The notes under the pieces are model-generated. The model had not been told where the DNA came from. It saw only the letters and a program-made list of their open reading frames with translations, and did no database searches. A stretch of DNA of 64,000 bases from Methylococcaceae bacterium (GTDB taxonomy: Bacteria; Pseudomonadota; Gammaproteobacteria; Methylococcales; Methylomonadaceae), in NCBI GenBank assembly GCA_016715325.1, contig JADKAL010000004.1, positions 1 through 64,000 on the forward strand. The letters run 5' to 3'. Below are positions 18,269-26,074 of the stretch, in pieces. Each line of letters opens with the position of its first letter. Position 1 is the first letter of the stretch. A program made the translations under genes and the position numbers.

Positions 18269-19824
18269 TATCCGGCTTGTTTTACTGAAACGGTCGTCGC
18301 TTTCGGTGCTACCGGAGTCGGCAATTTAGGTAGATAGCCTTTGTACCAGCTATCCAACGTTTTTTCCAATTGAACCGCTAATGTCCGGACGGTCACATGT
18401 TCGATGCCGCCGGTCACCGGATCGAGACCGATGGACGCATAGATATTTCCTAAAGCGCCATAAACATCGGCCAGACTTTGTTCTCTTTCAAGCTGCGATG
18501 CTAACGCGGCGGTTGCCGCATGAATGCGCTCAAGTTCGGAACCTGCATCGCTCATGGCGTTATTGGCAGTCGCTGTGTAAATACCTTCGTCGATTTTGCT
18601 CAGGTCTTTAGCCATTTTATAGCTATCCAAGGCCTTGATATATTGCTGATAACCAACATTGATTTGGACTACAGCGGCAACGCTAAGCGCTTTTCGTCTT
18701 GTTCGAGCAACTTCGACTTGTGTTTCCGCCGACTTCCACATTTTTGGTGCAGCAATCAAATTAACAAGGTTAAAAGTTGTGCGCGCACCGGCTTCTAACC
18801 AAAAGTTATTAACCAAAAAGTGATTCGAGTCGAAATTCATTCCGACAGGTATTGTTAAACCGGGCAATACTTTTAGCATTTCTTTCCATACATCGGCCCG
18901 ACTGATGCGTTCTTGGTAAATTTCTTCGCGCAAATCGCCGCGATAAAACAGACCTAGCTCCTCTAACTCCGCCGAAGTTGATTTCAACTCTGGAGGCTCT
19001 GGCGTTACGGTAGGTTGCGCCAAGACAAAGTCAGAATGCATTGGCGCATTAATCAATCCCGCTAATTTAGGTTTGGCGACCAGTAAATCCGCTCTTAATT
19101 TTTTCAACTGGTCGATAATGCGTAACAAGCTCCGTTGATATTCGAGTACGCTAATAATCGGCTGTAAACGATCGCCTTCAATTGTTTTACTAACCGCCAA
19201 GGCGCGCTCGGCTTCCGCCAAAACCGGCTCAAGCCCCGGCAATAAGCGGTCGGCGATATTGGCGCTCCAATAGGCTTGAAGCACGTCTTTAATCAAGTTA
19301 TTGACAACCTTTCGACGACGTTCCTGAGCAATCAATATGCGATCGGCTTGTTGTTTAGCTTGAAAATAGCTAACGCCGAAATCCAAAACGTTCCAAGCAA
19401 AAGTCAGATCGGCAATACCCCGACTAGCGTCTTGTGAGGTGGAGTATTTCGAACTATTAAATACATTACTGCCTGTGAAGTAATCTTCACTCGATGAACC
19501 CAGCTTCTTCTCCCTAAAAGAGTAGCCGGCATTAGCGGTAAGCTTTGGAAGCATATTCAAAGTGGCAACTTCTAGCTGAGTATCTTGAAGGATGGCTTCC
19601 ATCATCGTTAAACGATGATCGAAGTTGTACTTCAGCGCTCTTGCCAAAGCATCGTAAAAAGTCAGCGGAGCAGTGATCGGCTCTTGTTTTGCGTACATTT
19701 CGGACTGATCGTTCATCATCGTCGCCATACGCTCATCGGGCGTAATAGGCACTGGATTAAGATTACAGCCGCTTAACAATAAAACCGTAGCAATAGCAGA
19801 AATTAATACTTGGTTGTAACGCAC
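18268..19824 (-). CDS. TolC-family outer-membrane channel lipoprotein
   Basis: The 518-aa product carries a lipoprotein signal with lipobox LLSG-C near residue 20, followed by the repeated coiled-coil halves typical of TolC-type outer-membrane factors. It should form the outer-membrane exit duct of the complex encoded by this operon. I chose the GTG start at 19824 because AAGGGG lies eight bases upstream and the lipobox then sits at a normal distance. It is the first gene of the operon. Typical TolC proteins are 420-500 aa, so the length is normal to slightly long. Confidence 0.8.
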   Translation of the reverse strand: MRYNQVLISAIATVLLLSGCNLNPVPITPDERMATMMNDQSEMYAKQEPITAPLTFYDALARALKYNFDHRLTMMEAILQDTQLEVATLNMLPKLTANAGYSFREKKLGSSSEDYFTGSNVFNSSKYSTSQDASRGIADLTFAWNVLDFGVSYFQAKQQADRILIAQERRRKVVNNLIKDVLQAYWSANIADRLLPGLEPVLAEAERALAVSKTIEGDRLQPIISVLEYQRSLLRIIDQLKKLRADLLVAKPKLAGLINAPMHSDFVLAQPTVTPEPPELKSTSAELEELGLFYRGDLREEIYQERISRADVWKEMLKVLPGLTIPVGMNFDSNHFLVNNFWLEAGARTTFNLVNLIAAPKMWKSAETQVEVARTRRKALSVAAVVQINVGYQQYIKALDSYKMAKDLSKIDEGIYTATANNAMSDAGSELERIHAATAALASQLEREQSLADVYGALGNIYASIGLDPVTGGIEHVTVRTLAVQLEKTLDSWYKGYLPKLPTPVAPKATTVSVKQAG

Positions 19825-20510
19825 GATGTTATCCCCTTGTTGTTCGGTATTAGACTTTTTTTGAAAAAAATCAGTTTTTATTCATTTATGAAGAATTGAT
19901 TTATCACTTCTGCTGCTCAACTGCATCCAATAACTTGGTAACACAGTGTTTAAAGCTGCTAAAATATAGCAACAATCACATAAGATCAACAAATTAATAT
20001 TCCTAGCGCTATAAAATTTAACTTCATTTTTAAGAATTAGACGGGCATAACAAAAATAAACTTCATCCTAAATGACTCTCGGAAGTTGTGCCGTTTTTCC
20101 TAAATAAAGCTATAAACTACCTAGCTAAATGATTTTCTGGGATTATTCCCAATCTACTTAATTTAAAACGAATATCCGGTTTAATGGTAAATCTAGTACA
20201 TTTTCTAATAATTGTGAAATTCGTTCTTCTGTAATTTGACGATAGAGCATGTCATCCAACCGCATTTAAAAGGATTTATTTTGGACAGTACGCAACCGTT
20301 TCTGATAGGGGTTTATAAATTTGCAGCTTCTTCAAGCGTTACAAACCGGTCGCCGACGTTCGCAACGATTCCAGGAATCTTTTTATCTCAATACGTCGAT
20401 TTTAGCGCATAAGAGACAAGGTTAACCACTAACATGATCTTTGTCTTCCTGCACTAAATACGTAATTTTTATTTATTGCATAGGGTCATGTAACAACGAG
20501 CCTAGTGTGC
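19825..20510. other. 686-bp AT-rich intergenic region
   Basis: No convincing gene or RNA is visible. The right-hand side is the 3' end of the rubredoxin-reductase gene and the left-hand side is the 5' end of the tolC operon, both on the minus strand. The operon promoter should therefore lie near 19830-19950. I could not pick a confident promoter or terminator. Confidence 0.4.
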
Positions 20511-21533
20511 TCAAAGGTGATAGGGCTGTTTCGCTTCAAAACCGTGAACTTTGGCTTTGGTGGAAAACGGCGCTGCCGACCAAAGCGCTTGCTCTTGTCC
20601 TGCAAGATGATTTGCCAACCAAAGCGCCTGACTGCGAATAGGTAAAATATAGGCATAAAGCTTTCCACCGGGGAGTTCAGCTGCATCGCCTAACACAAAA
20701 ACAGAGTTGTCTTCGGTTTGCAAACAAGGATTAACTTTGATACCTCTGCCAACCTCTAAACCGGCAGCCGCAGCGAGTTCCGTCCTCGGTTTAAAACCGC
20801 ATGCGACGATTATTGCATCGAATTCGGCGGTTACATCCGTTTTTACGCAAAACTTGCCGCCTTCGTCGGCAAAATTTTTTACGGCTTGGTTTAACAACAC
20901 TTCGACACCGGATTCTTGTAGAACTGAAAGCAAATGCTCCGAATCCTCGGCAGCCAATTGGCGTTCCATGAGACGATCCATCGCGTGATAAATCGTCACC
21001 TTATCGCCCGCCACCGCCAAATCGGACGCCACTTCGCAGCCGATTAAGCCGCCGCCGATAACCGCCCAGTGCGGGTGGTTATTTTGACTGATAAACGGCT
21101 GACGGAATTTCCGCATGGCTTTTAAATCGTTCAGACTATTCAAGCAGAAAAACAGTTTTTCGAAAGGACGAAACGGCGGTGGCACAAATGCAGCCGATCC
21201 CTGCGCCAAGATCAACTTATCGTACGATATAGATTTTTCCTGCCCCGGTCCTTCGATAGCAATTGTTTTGTTGTTGCGGTCGATGGCAGTGACTTCCGAA
21301 CCCGCTATCACATCGATCGCATTTTCGCGAAGTCTGTCGAAGCTTTTCAGAATAATGGATTGCTCAATATCCGTCTTAGTAAATCCGCGAGACAGCAACG
21401 GTCTTGAGTAGTACCCGTCATGCTCGGCTGTCACTATAACAATTTCATCGTCAGGAGACAGTGCCCGGTATTTTTCAGCAAACGTAACACCCGCAACACC
21501 TGAACCCACGACGACTATATTCACGCTGCCCAC
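20511..21533 (-). CDS. FAD-dependent NADH:rubredoxin reductase-like oxidoreductase
   Basis: A 340-aa flavoprotein of the rubredoxin/NorW reductase type. The N-terminal GSGVAG dinucleotide-binding motif (about residues 10-15), a second Rossmann motif GGGLIG in the middle, and the C-terminal FVLGDAAE motif (FAD ribityl contact) are all present. It should pass electrons from NADH through FAD to the small rubredoxin encoded 43 bp upstream on the same strand. It is somewhat shorter at the C-terminus than classical members (about 380-400 aa), ending soon after the second FAD motif. I see no obvious frameshift to explain this. Confidence 0.8.
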   Translation of the reverse strand: MGSVNIVVVGSGVAGVTFAEKYRALSPDDEIVIVTAEHDGYYSRPLLSRGFTKTDIEQSIILKSFDRLRENAIDVIAGSEVTAIDRNNKTIAIEGPGQEKSISYDKLILAQGSAAFVPPPFRPFEKLFFCLNSLNDLKAMRKFRQPFISQNNHPHWAVIGGGLIGCEVASDLAVAGDKVTIYHAMDRLMERQLAAEDSEHLLSVLQESGVEVLLNQAVKNFADEGGKFCVKTDVTAEFDAIIVACGFKPRTELAAAAGLEVGRGIKVNPCLQTEDNSVFVLGDAAELPGGKLYAYILPIRSQALWLANHLAGQEQALWSAAPFSTKAKVHGFEAKQPYHL

Positions 21534-21576
21534 CCGATATTATTTTTGTTATGGTTAGACCAATCTTACCGCATTT

Positions 21577-21747
21577 TCAGCCGATTAATTCAAAATCGTT
21601 TTTATCAACCCCGCACTCCGGGCAACGCCAATCGTTGGGGATGTCTTCCCATAACGTTCCCGGCGCTATACCGGAGTCCGGGTCGCCGACCGCTTCATCA
21701 TAAACGTGACCGCAAACAGTACATTCGAATTTTCTGTATTCTGACAC
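21577..21747 (-). CDS. Rubredoxin
   Basis: This 56-aa protein has the two CxxC knuckles of rubredoxin, CTVCG near the N-terminus and CPECG near the C-terminus, with the conserved Y-D-x-x-x-G-D-P and W-x-x-I-P-x-D-W segments between them. It binds one iron in a Cys4 site and carries single electrons. I chose the GTG start at 21747, which follows GGAGC with suitable spacing. It lies directly upstream of the rubredoxin-reductase-like flavoprotein on the same strand, so the two probably form an operon. The terminal acceptor is not shown in the window. Confidence 0.92.
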   Translation of the reverse strand: MSEYRKFECTVCGHVYDEAVGDPDSGIAPGTLWEDIPNDWRCPECGVDKNDFELIG

Positions 21748-21833
21748 TTTGTGCTCCTATTAATCGAGTAGATGTAAATAATTTGTAAAATCGATTCAAC
21801 GACACATTTTACTATTCAAGCCGATAATGTCAG

Positions 21834-22964
21834 TTATTTTTTGAAAGGCAAATAATCGGCGGCATCGTCTTTGTAACGCTGCACAGCGGTCTTTTCTCTG
21901 CTTAAGAACTGTTCAATCGCTTTCCCGAAGCGATCGTCTTGAAACCAATGGACGGAATACGTGGTAACCGGTTCGAACCCGCGTGCAATTTTATGTTCGC
22001 CTTGTGCGCCGGAATCGAAGCGCTGCAAACTGTTCTCGATGCAATAATCCAAACCTTGGTAATAACAGGACTCAAAGTGCAACATGCTGAATTCATCCCG
22101 GCAACCCCAATAACGCCCGTACAGCGTATCGTTACCGATAAAACTTAACGACGCGCCGACATAAGCGCCGTCTTGCACGGCAAAAACCACCAAAATCCTG
22201 TCGCCCATCGACTGCGCGCATAACAGAAAGAAATCGAGATTTAGATACGGCGACATCCCGTGTTTGAGATACGTCATCCGGTAAAAATCGTAAAACACCT
22301 GCCATTGATGTTCGGTAAGCGTTTTCCCTGAAAGCCGGATCATTTCAATACCTTGTTCCGCTACTTTCCTACGTTCGCGCTTCAGCATCTTGCGCTTACT
22401 TGCGCTGAACGTGCTTAAAAAATCGTCGAATGTTGCATACCCCTTATTAAACCACTGGAATTGAACTCCTTCGCGAACTAACAACCCATGTTGCCTTAAA
22501 AGGTTCAATTGTTCTCCTGCCGGAAACAAGCAATGCCAGGAAGCAATGTCGTTTTTCTCGGCGCTTGCTTTAACAAAATCAAACAACGCGCCGATAACGT
22601 GTTCCTGCTTGATCTTTTCACCTACAGCCATCCGTAATCCCTGACAAGGCGTGAACGGAATCGCCGTTAACCATTTCGGGAAATAGTTCCGTCCGTATTG
22701 CTCGTAGGCATAGACCCATTGATGGTCGAACACGAATTCGCCGCGCGAATGCGATTTTAGATATAGCGGCATCCCGGCGATGAGTTCGCTATTTTCGAAT
22801 ACCAGAAGATGCATCGGCTGCCAGCCCGTTTTCGCAGACACACACCCGCTGTCTTCCAGTGCCGATAAAAATTCATGACGTAAAAACGGATAGCCCTCAC
22901 CCGCCAGCGTATTCCAGGCTTTGCTGTCAACTTGGTTGATGGCGGTGATTTGTTTTATGTCCAT
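21834..22964 (-). CDS. FemAB/GNAT-like acyltransferase (COG3146-type)
   Basis: The 376-aa protein resembles the proteobacterial peptidogalycan-biosynthesis/GNAT-like family. It has the segments SHSRGEFVFDHQWVYAYEQY and FESCYYQGLDYCI, with an N-acyltransferase-like fold inferred from them. No substrate can be assigned from sequence. I prefer the ATG at 22964 over the TTG at 22988 because it is a standard codon and gives a normal N-terminus, although neither has a strong ribosome-binding site. It is encoded divergently from the ParD antitoxin gene. Confidence 0.75.
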   Translation of the reverse strand: MDIKQITAINQVDSKAWNTLAGEGYPFLRHEFLSALEDSGCVSAKTGWQPMHLLVFENSELIAGMPLYLKSHSRGEFVFDHQWVYAYEQYGRNYFPKWLTAIPFTPCQGLRMAVGEKIKQEHVIGALFDFVKASAEKNDIASWHCLFPAGEQLNLLRQHGLLVREGVQFQWFNKGYATFDDFLSTFSASKRKMLKRERRKVAEQGIEMIRLSGKTLTEHQWQVFYDFYRMTYLKHGMSPYLNLDFFLLCAQSMGDRILVVFAVQDGAYVGASLSFIGNDTLYGRYWGCRDEFSMLHFESCYYQGLDYCIENSLQRFDSGAQGEHKIARGFEPVTTYSVHWFQDDRFGKAIEQFLSREKTAVQRYKDDAADYLPFKK

Positions 22965-23040
22965 TTTATGCGAATAACATTCAGGCAATTAATTTGAATA
23001 ATAACGGAAACCTTGCTTTTTTTACTATTAATCATTTGCA

Positions 23041-23056
23041 ACAAATGTACATTTGT
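23041..23056. promoter_or_regulatory. 16-bp perfect palindrome, candidate ParD operator overlapping the promoter
   Basis: ACAAATGTACATTTGT at 23041-23056 is its own reverse complement. A plausible -35 (TTGTGT, 23053-23058) overlaps its right half, and a -10 (TACAAT, 23075-23080) follows 16 bp later, 36 bp before the antitoxin ATG. Antitoxins of this type commonly repress their own operon through such sites. The site itself is seen; its role is inferred. Confidence 0.55.
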
Positions 23057-23115
23057 GTTTTTGTTGTTCGCTATTACAATACTCACATGGAATAACACTA
23101 CAAAAAGTGAAACTT

Positions 23116-23379
23116 ATGCGTTTATCTATTGAAGTTACTCAAGAACAACACCAACGCCTAAAAGCCGTTTCAGCTTTACGAGGTCAAAGTATAAAAGACT
23201 ATGTTTTGGAACGCGTTTTTCAACCGTTGCCGGAAACTAATCCGACAGACACTGAAGACGCGCTACGCCAGTTGGAAGCCTTTTTGAAACCTCGTCTCGC
23301 CGCAGCGGAGCATGGGGAAATAGTCGATAAGTCCGTATTGGATATCTTCGAGGAAGCACATCGAGAATCCGCTTCTTAA
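23116..23379 (+). CDS. ParD-like antitoxin
   Basis: The 87-aa protein has a ribbon-helix-helix-type N-terminus (MRLSIEVTQEQHQRLK) followed by an acidic helical C-terminus suited to wrapping a toxin. It should bind its own promoter and neutralise the ParE toxin. The start at 23116 is chosen over upstream codons because it begins the ribbon-helix-helix. The ParE reading frame begins only four bases after its stop, the normal order for a parDE pair. That toxin gene is now interrupted by an insertion sequence, so the antitoxin may be an orphan. Confidence 0.8.
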   Translation: MRLSIEVTQEQHQRLKAVSALRGQSIKDYVLERVFQPLPETNPTDTEDALRQLEAFLKPRLAAAEHGEIVDKSVLDIFEEAHRESAS

Positions 23380-23486
23380 TCGAATGCGTTCTTACGTATT
23401 ATCGAACTTAGCGGCAGAAGACCTTAAAGATATTGCCCGTTATACTTTAAAACAGTGGGGTAAAAAGCAATCTTTAAACTATGCTA

Positions 23487-23503
23487 GTGTAACGTCCTCA
23501 ACA
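23487..23503 (+). repeat. Left terminal inverted repeat of the IS630 element
   Basis: GTGTAACGTCCTCAACA is perfectly repeated in inverted orientation at 24594-24610. It begins directly after the TA target duplication. Confidence 0.9.
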
Positions 23504-23514
23504 AACATTAAGAT

Positions 23515-23967
23515 ATGATACAATTGGTGTCCATGAGAACGCCAATGAAAATTACACTGATTGAAGAGGATCGAACAGAACTGGAACGCTGGGTGAAGAG
23601 CCGGTCTGTTGGGGCTAAACAAAGACTACGGGCTAGAATGGTACTGATGACCGCCGAGGGCTTGTCAACAACGGTCATTATGGCAACGTTGGGGGTCAGC
23701 AACCCGACCTTGAACAAGTGGCGGAATCGCTATCTCGAAAGTGGTGTTGAAGGGCTCAAGAAAGGCAAGACCCGCCCGTCGCGGATACCGCCGCTGCCGA
23801 CTGACAAAGTCCAAGAAGTCCTGGCCTTGACATTGACCGGTAAACCGGCTGCCGCGACGCAGTGGAGTTGCCGGACGATGGCGGAGCAGGTCGGCATTTC
23901 CCCGGATGGCGGTGCACGGCATCTGGCGGGAGCACAAACTGAAGCCCCATCAAGTGAAGGGCTTTAA
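23515..23967 (+). pseudogene. IS630-family transposase, N-terminal helix-turn-helix part (frameshifted)
   Basis: This reading frame encodes the winged/helix-turn-helix DNA-binding half of an IS630 transposase (SVGAKQRLRARMVLMTAEGL, then TLGVSNPTLNKWRNRYLESG). It leaves the family pattern after residue about 130, where ISP is followed by out-of-frame sequence. A single extra base near 23902-23911 separates it from the catalytic half. The ATG at 23515 overlaps the TGA of the truncated ParE frame (ATGA), so it could be translated by coupling from the toxin-antitoxin message. Confidence 0.8.
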
Positions 23968-24613
23968 GGTTTCGAACGACCCGCTGTTCGCCGAAAAGTT
24001 GCGCGATGTCGTGGGCCTTTACCTGGACCCACCGGAGAAGGCCATCGTGTTTTCCGTCGACGAGAAAAGCCAAATCCAGGCGCTAGATCGTAGCCAACCC
24101 GGCCTGCCGATGAAGCCGGGAAAATGCGGGACGATGACGCACGATTATAAGCGACATGGCACCACAACTTTGTTTGCGGCACTCGACGTGCAGACCGGAA
24201 CGGTGATTGGGCAATGCCAGCCCAGGCACCGCCACGACGAGTTCCTCAAGTTCCTGAAGACAATTGACCGGCGAACCGACAAAACCTTGGCATTGCATTT
24301 GATCGTCGACAACTATGCGACGCACAAACATGCCGAAGTAAAGGACTGGCTGGCCCAGCATCCCCGGTTCCACTTACACTTCACGCCAACCTCGGCCTCA
24401 TGGCTCAACTTAGTCGAGCGTTTCTTCCGGGACATTACCGAGGAACGTATCCGGCGTGGTGTTTTCCACAGTGTTGACGACCTCAAAACAGCGATACAGG
24501 AGTATCTCGACCACCGCAATAGCAACCCAAAACCTTACCATTGGACAGCCAAACCAGAGACGATCTTGGCTAAAGTAGACAAAGCTAAAGATATGTTGAG
24601 GACGTTACACTAG
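23906..24613 (+). pseudogene. IS630-family transposase, C-terminal DDE catalytic part (frameshifted)
   Basis: The second half holds the DDE nuclease core: [12 protein letters not shown] (first Asp), [11 protein letters not shown] (second Asp) and [15 protein letters not shown] (Glu). Its natural upstream partner is the helix-turn-helix frame starting at 23515. The two should be one protein of about 365 aa. There is no slippery sequence at the junction, so I read this as a mutation or sequence error rather than programmed frameshifting. The reading frame ends at a TAG made from the duplicated TA target. Confidence 0.8.
24594..24610 (-). repeat. Right terminal inverted repeat of the IS630 element
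   Basis: The inverted copy of the 17-bp left end, ending directly before the second TA of the target duplication. Confidence 0.9.
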
Positions 24614-24873
24614 TTTACTTGAAAAACGATTTCAGGAGATTGCAGCCAGAACCGCAATATCACGAACATTCTCGGTAAACTATCCTCAAATTCGAGTTAA
24701 CCGCTGCGAACATCACTTCATTTTTTATATTCATCCCGAAGGACAACAGCCTTGTATCATTGCTAGCTTACATGAACGTATGGATTTGATTTCGAGGCTT
24801 CGGGATCGTTTGGAATAATGAAAAAATTCGTGTAAACCAGCTAAACACATAAACAAAAACGAGCGCACAGTTT

Positions 24874-25140
24874 ATGAACAAACCACTTAAAGAAATTTCT
24901 GTATTTACAAATGAAGTGGAAGAACGAGACTTTTGGGTGACGCATAACTCCACAGATTACCTCGATTGGTCTACGGCAAAATCGGTTGTGCCGCCAAATT
25001 TGAAACCGACCACAAAAACCATTTCGCTTAGACTACCGCAACATCTGCTCGACTCAATCAAAGCCGCAACCAATGCGCGCGACGTGCCTTATCAATCGCT
25101 TATTAAGGTGTTGTTACAGGAAAAACTGCATGATCGTTGA
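24874..25140 (+). CDS. CopG/BrnA-like antitoxin
   Basis: The 88-aa protein has the C-terminal pattern of BrnA/CopG-type antitoxins: TISLRLPQHLLDSIKAAT, a ribbon-helix-helix, followed by YQSLIKVLLQEKL. The preceding WSTAK segment is also typical. No BrnT-like toxin is seen next to it. The upstream neighbour is the broken parE and the downstream neighbour is a methyltransferase. It may be an orphan antitoxin or act on a distant toxin. It overlaps the next gene by 11 bp. Confidence 0.75.
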   Translation: MNKPLKEISVFTNEVEERDFWVTHNSTDYLDWSTAKSVVPPNLKPTTKTISLRLPQHLLDSIKAATNARDVPYQSLIKVLLQEKLHDR

Positions 25141-25744
25141 AACTCCCAAGATGCCAGACAAACCCTGCTCTCAAGCCTGCGAAAATAATAAAGACCCGAT
25201 TTTAGCGGTCATCAAAGACGTTTTTACCGAACCCGTCACCGTTTGGGAAATCGGAAGCGGCACCGGGCAACATGCGTGTTACTTTGCCCGCGAACTTCCG
25301 CACCTGACTTGGCAGCCGACGGATTTAGCGGAGAACCATCCCGGTATCAACGGTTGGCGGGATGATGCACAGTTACCTAATCTTAAACGCCCGCTCGCTC
25401 TCGATGTTACCGATCACAACTGGCCTTGCGAAAAAATTGAAGCGTTTTTTACCGCTAACACCTTCCACATCATGAGCTGGAAAAACGTAACAATTTTGTT
25501 TGAGCGCTTGCAACATTATCTAACCCCGTGGGCAAATGTATGTATTTACGGACCATTCAACTATAACGGTAGCTATACCAGCGACAGCAATGCCAATTTC
25601 GATCAATGGTTAAAAAACCGCGATCCATTGAGCGGTATACGGGATTTTGAAGCGGTGATGACTTTAGCTGAACAGGCCGGACTGAGCTTATTGAAAGATA
25701 ACCCGATGCCCGCTAATAACCGGCTGTTAGTTTTTCAAAAATAA
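25130..25744 (+). CDS. DUF938 family SAM-dependent methyltransferase-like protein
   Basis: A 204-aa protein with a class I methyltransferase motif I (WEIGSGTGQHACYFA) and the DUF938 features NTFHIMSWKNV and YGPFNYNG. The substrate is unknown in this family. I prefer the ATG at 25130, with AGGAAA about nine bases upstream, over the ATG at 25151. It overlaps the end of the CopG-like antitoxin gene by 11 bp and is probably cotranscribed with it, without an obvious functional link. Confidence 0.8.
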   Translation: MIVETPKMPDKPCSQACENNKDPILAVIKDVFTEPVTVWEIGSGTGQHACYFARELPHLTWQPTDLAENHPGINGWRDDAQLPNLKRPLALDVTDHNWPCEKIEAFFTANTFHIMSWKNVTILFERLQHYLTPWANVCIYGPFNYNGSYTSDSNANFDQWLKNRDPLSGIRDFEAVMTLAEQAGLSLLKDNPMPANNRLLVFQK

Positions 25745-25771
25745 TAACCATCGAATGGCCGATATAAGCCT

Positions 25772-26074
25772 TTATATTTCCGTATTTTCCAAAACTGGAA
25801 CGACAGAATATTGAATTCCAGCCCCGGCAAACTCCTCTTTCAACCGCTCTAATAAAAGCTTAGAACCGGCCTCATCCACATGAATCTGAAAACAAACTTG
25901 CTTCTGCCGTCCGGTTACTTGTTCACTTAAAGTCAAACCTTTATTTTCATGATGATGGACATTAACCGGAAAACTGCTGAAGCCGTGTTCGGACTCCAGG
26001 GTTAATAAGCAATCGACGACCGCTTCTTCTAAGGCCGAGGCGACATTAAGAATAACCAATCGATCCTTTTTCAT
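25772..26074 (-). CDS. DUF3240 family protein (efflux-associated)
   Basis: The 100-aa cytoplasmic protein resembles the DUF3240 family, small ferredoxin-fold proteins often found after heavy-metal RND pumps. It overlaps the cusA/czcA stop codon by four bases (ATGA) and so belongs to that operon. A vicinal histidine cluster (VNVHHHENKG) near residues 38-47 could bind metal. The family's exact role is not known to me. A P-II-like sensory or accessory role is only an inference. Confidence 0.65.
   Translation of the reverse strand: MKKDRLVILNVASALEEAVVDCLLTLESEHGFSSFPVNVHHHENKGLTLSEQVTGRQKQVCFQIHVDEAGSKLLLERLKEEFAGAGIQYSVVPVLENTEI

Larger units (their letters stand above)
23487..24610 (+). mobile_element. 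IS630-family insertion sequence, 1124 bp, inserted in parE
   Basis: The element is bounded by 17-bp perfect terminal inverted repeats GTGTAACGTCCTCAACA (23487-23503 and, inverted, 24594-24610). It is flanked by a duplicated TA (23485-23486 and 24611-24612) within an original CTAG target. TA duplication, length and DDE transposase all fit IS630. The transposase stop codon TAG is completed by the flanking TA plus the following G, so it lies outside the element. Confidence 0.92.
23384..24818 (+). pseudogene. ParE-family toxin gene interrupted by an IS630-type element
   Basis: The first part (23384-23486) encodes the start of a RelE/ParE toxin (AAEDLKDIARYT and onward). The remainder (24613-24818) encodes the rest, including FIFYIHPEGQ and a C-terminus ending LISRLRDRLE. 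Removing the element and one copy of the TA duplication joins the two parts in frame, as NYA-SLLEKRF. The interrupted version stops at 23518 after 44 residues. It is therefore almost certainly inactive, and the pair has probably lost toxicity. Confidence 0.85.

Noticed and set aside
20441..20686. Short open frames overlapping the end of the rubredoxin-reductase gene
   Set aside because: They overlap the real gene or its 3' end, and none resembles a known protein.
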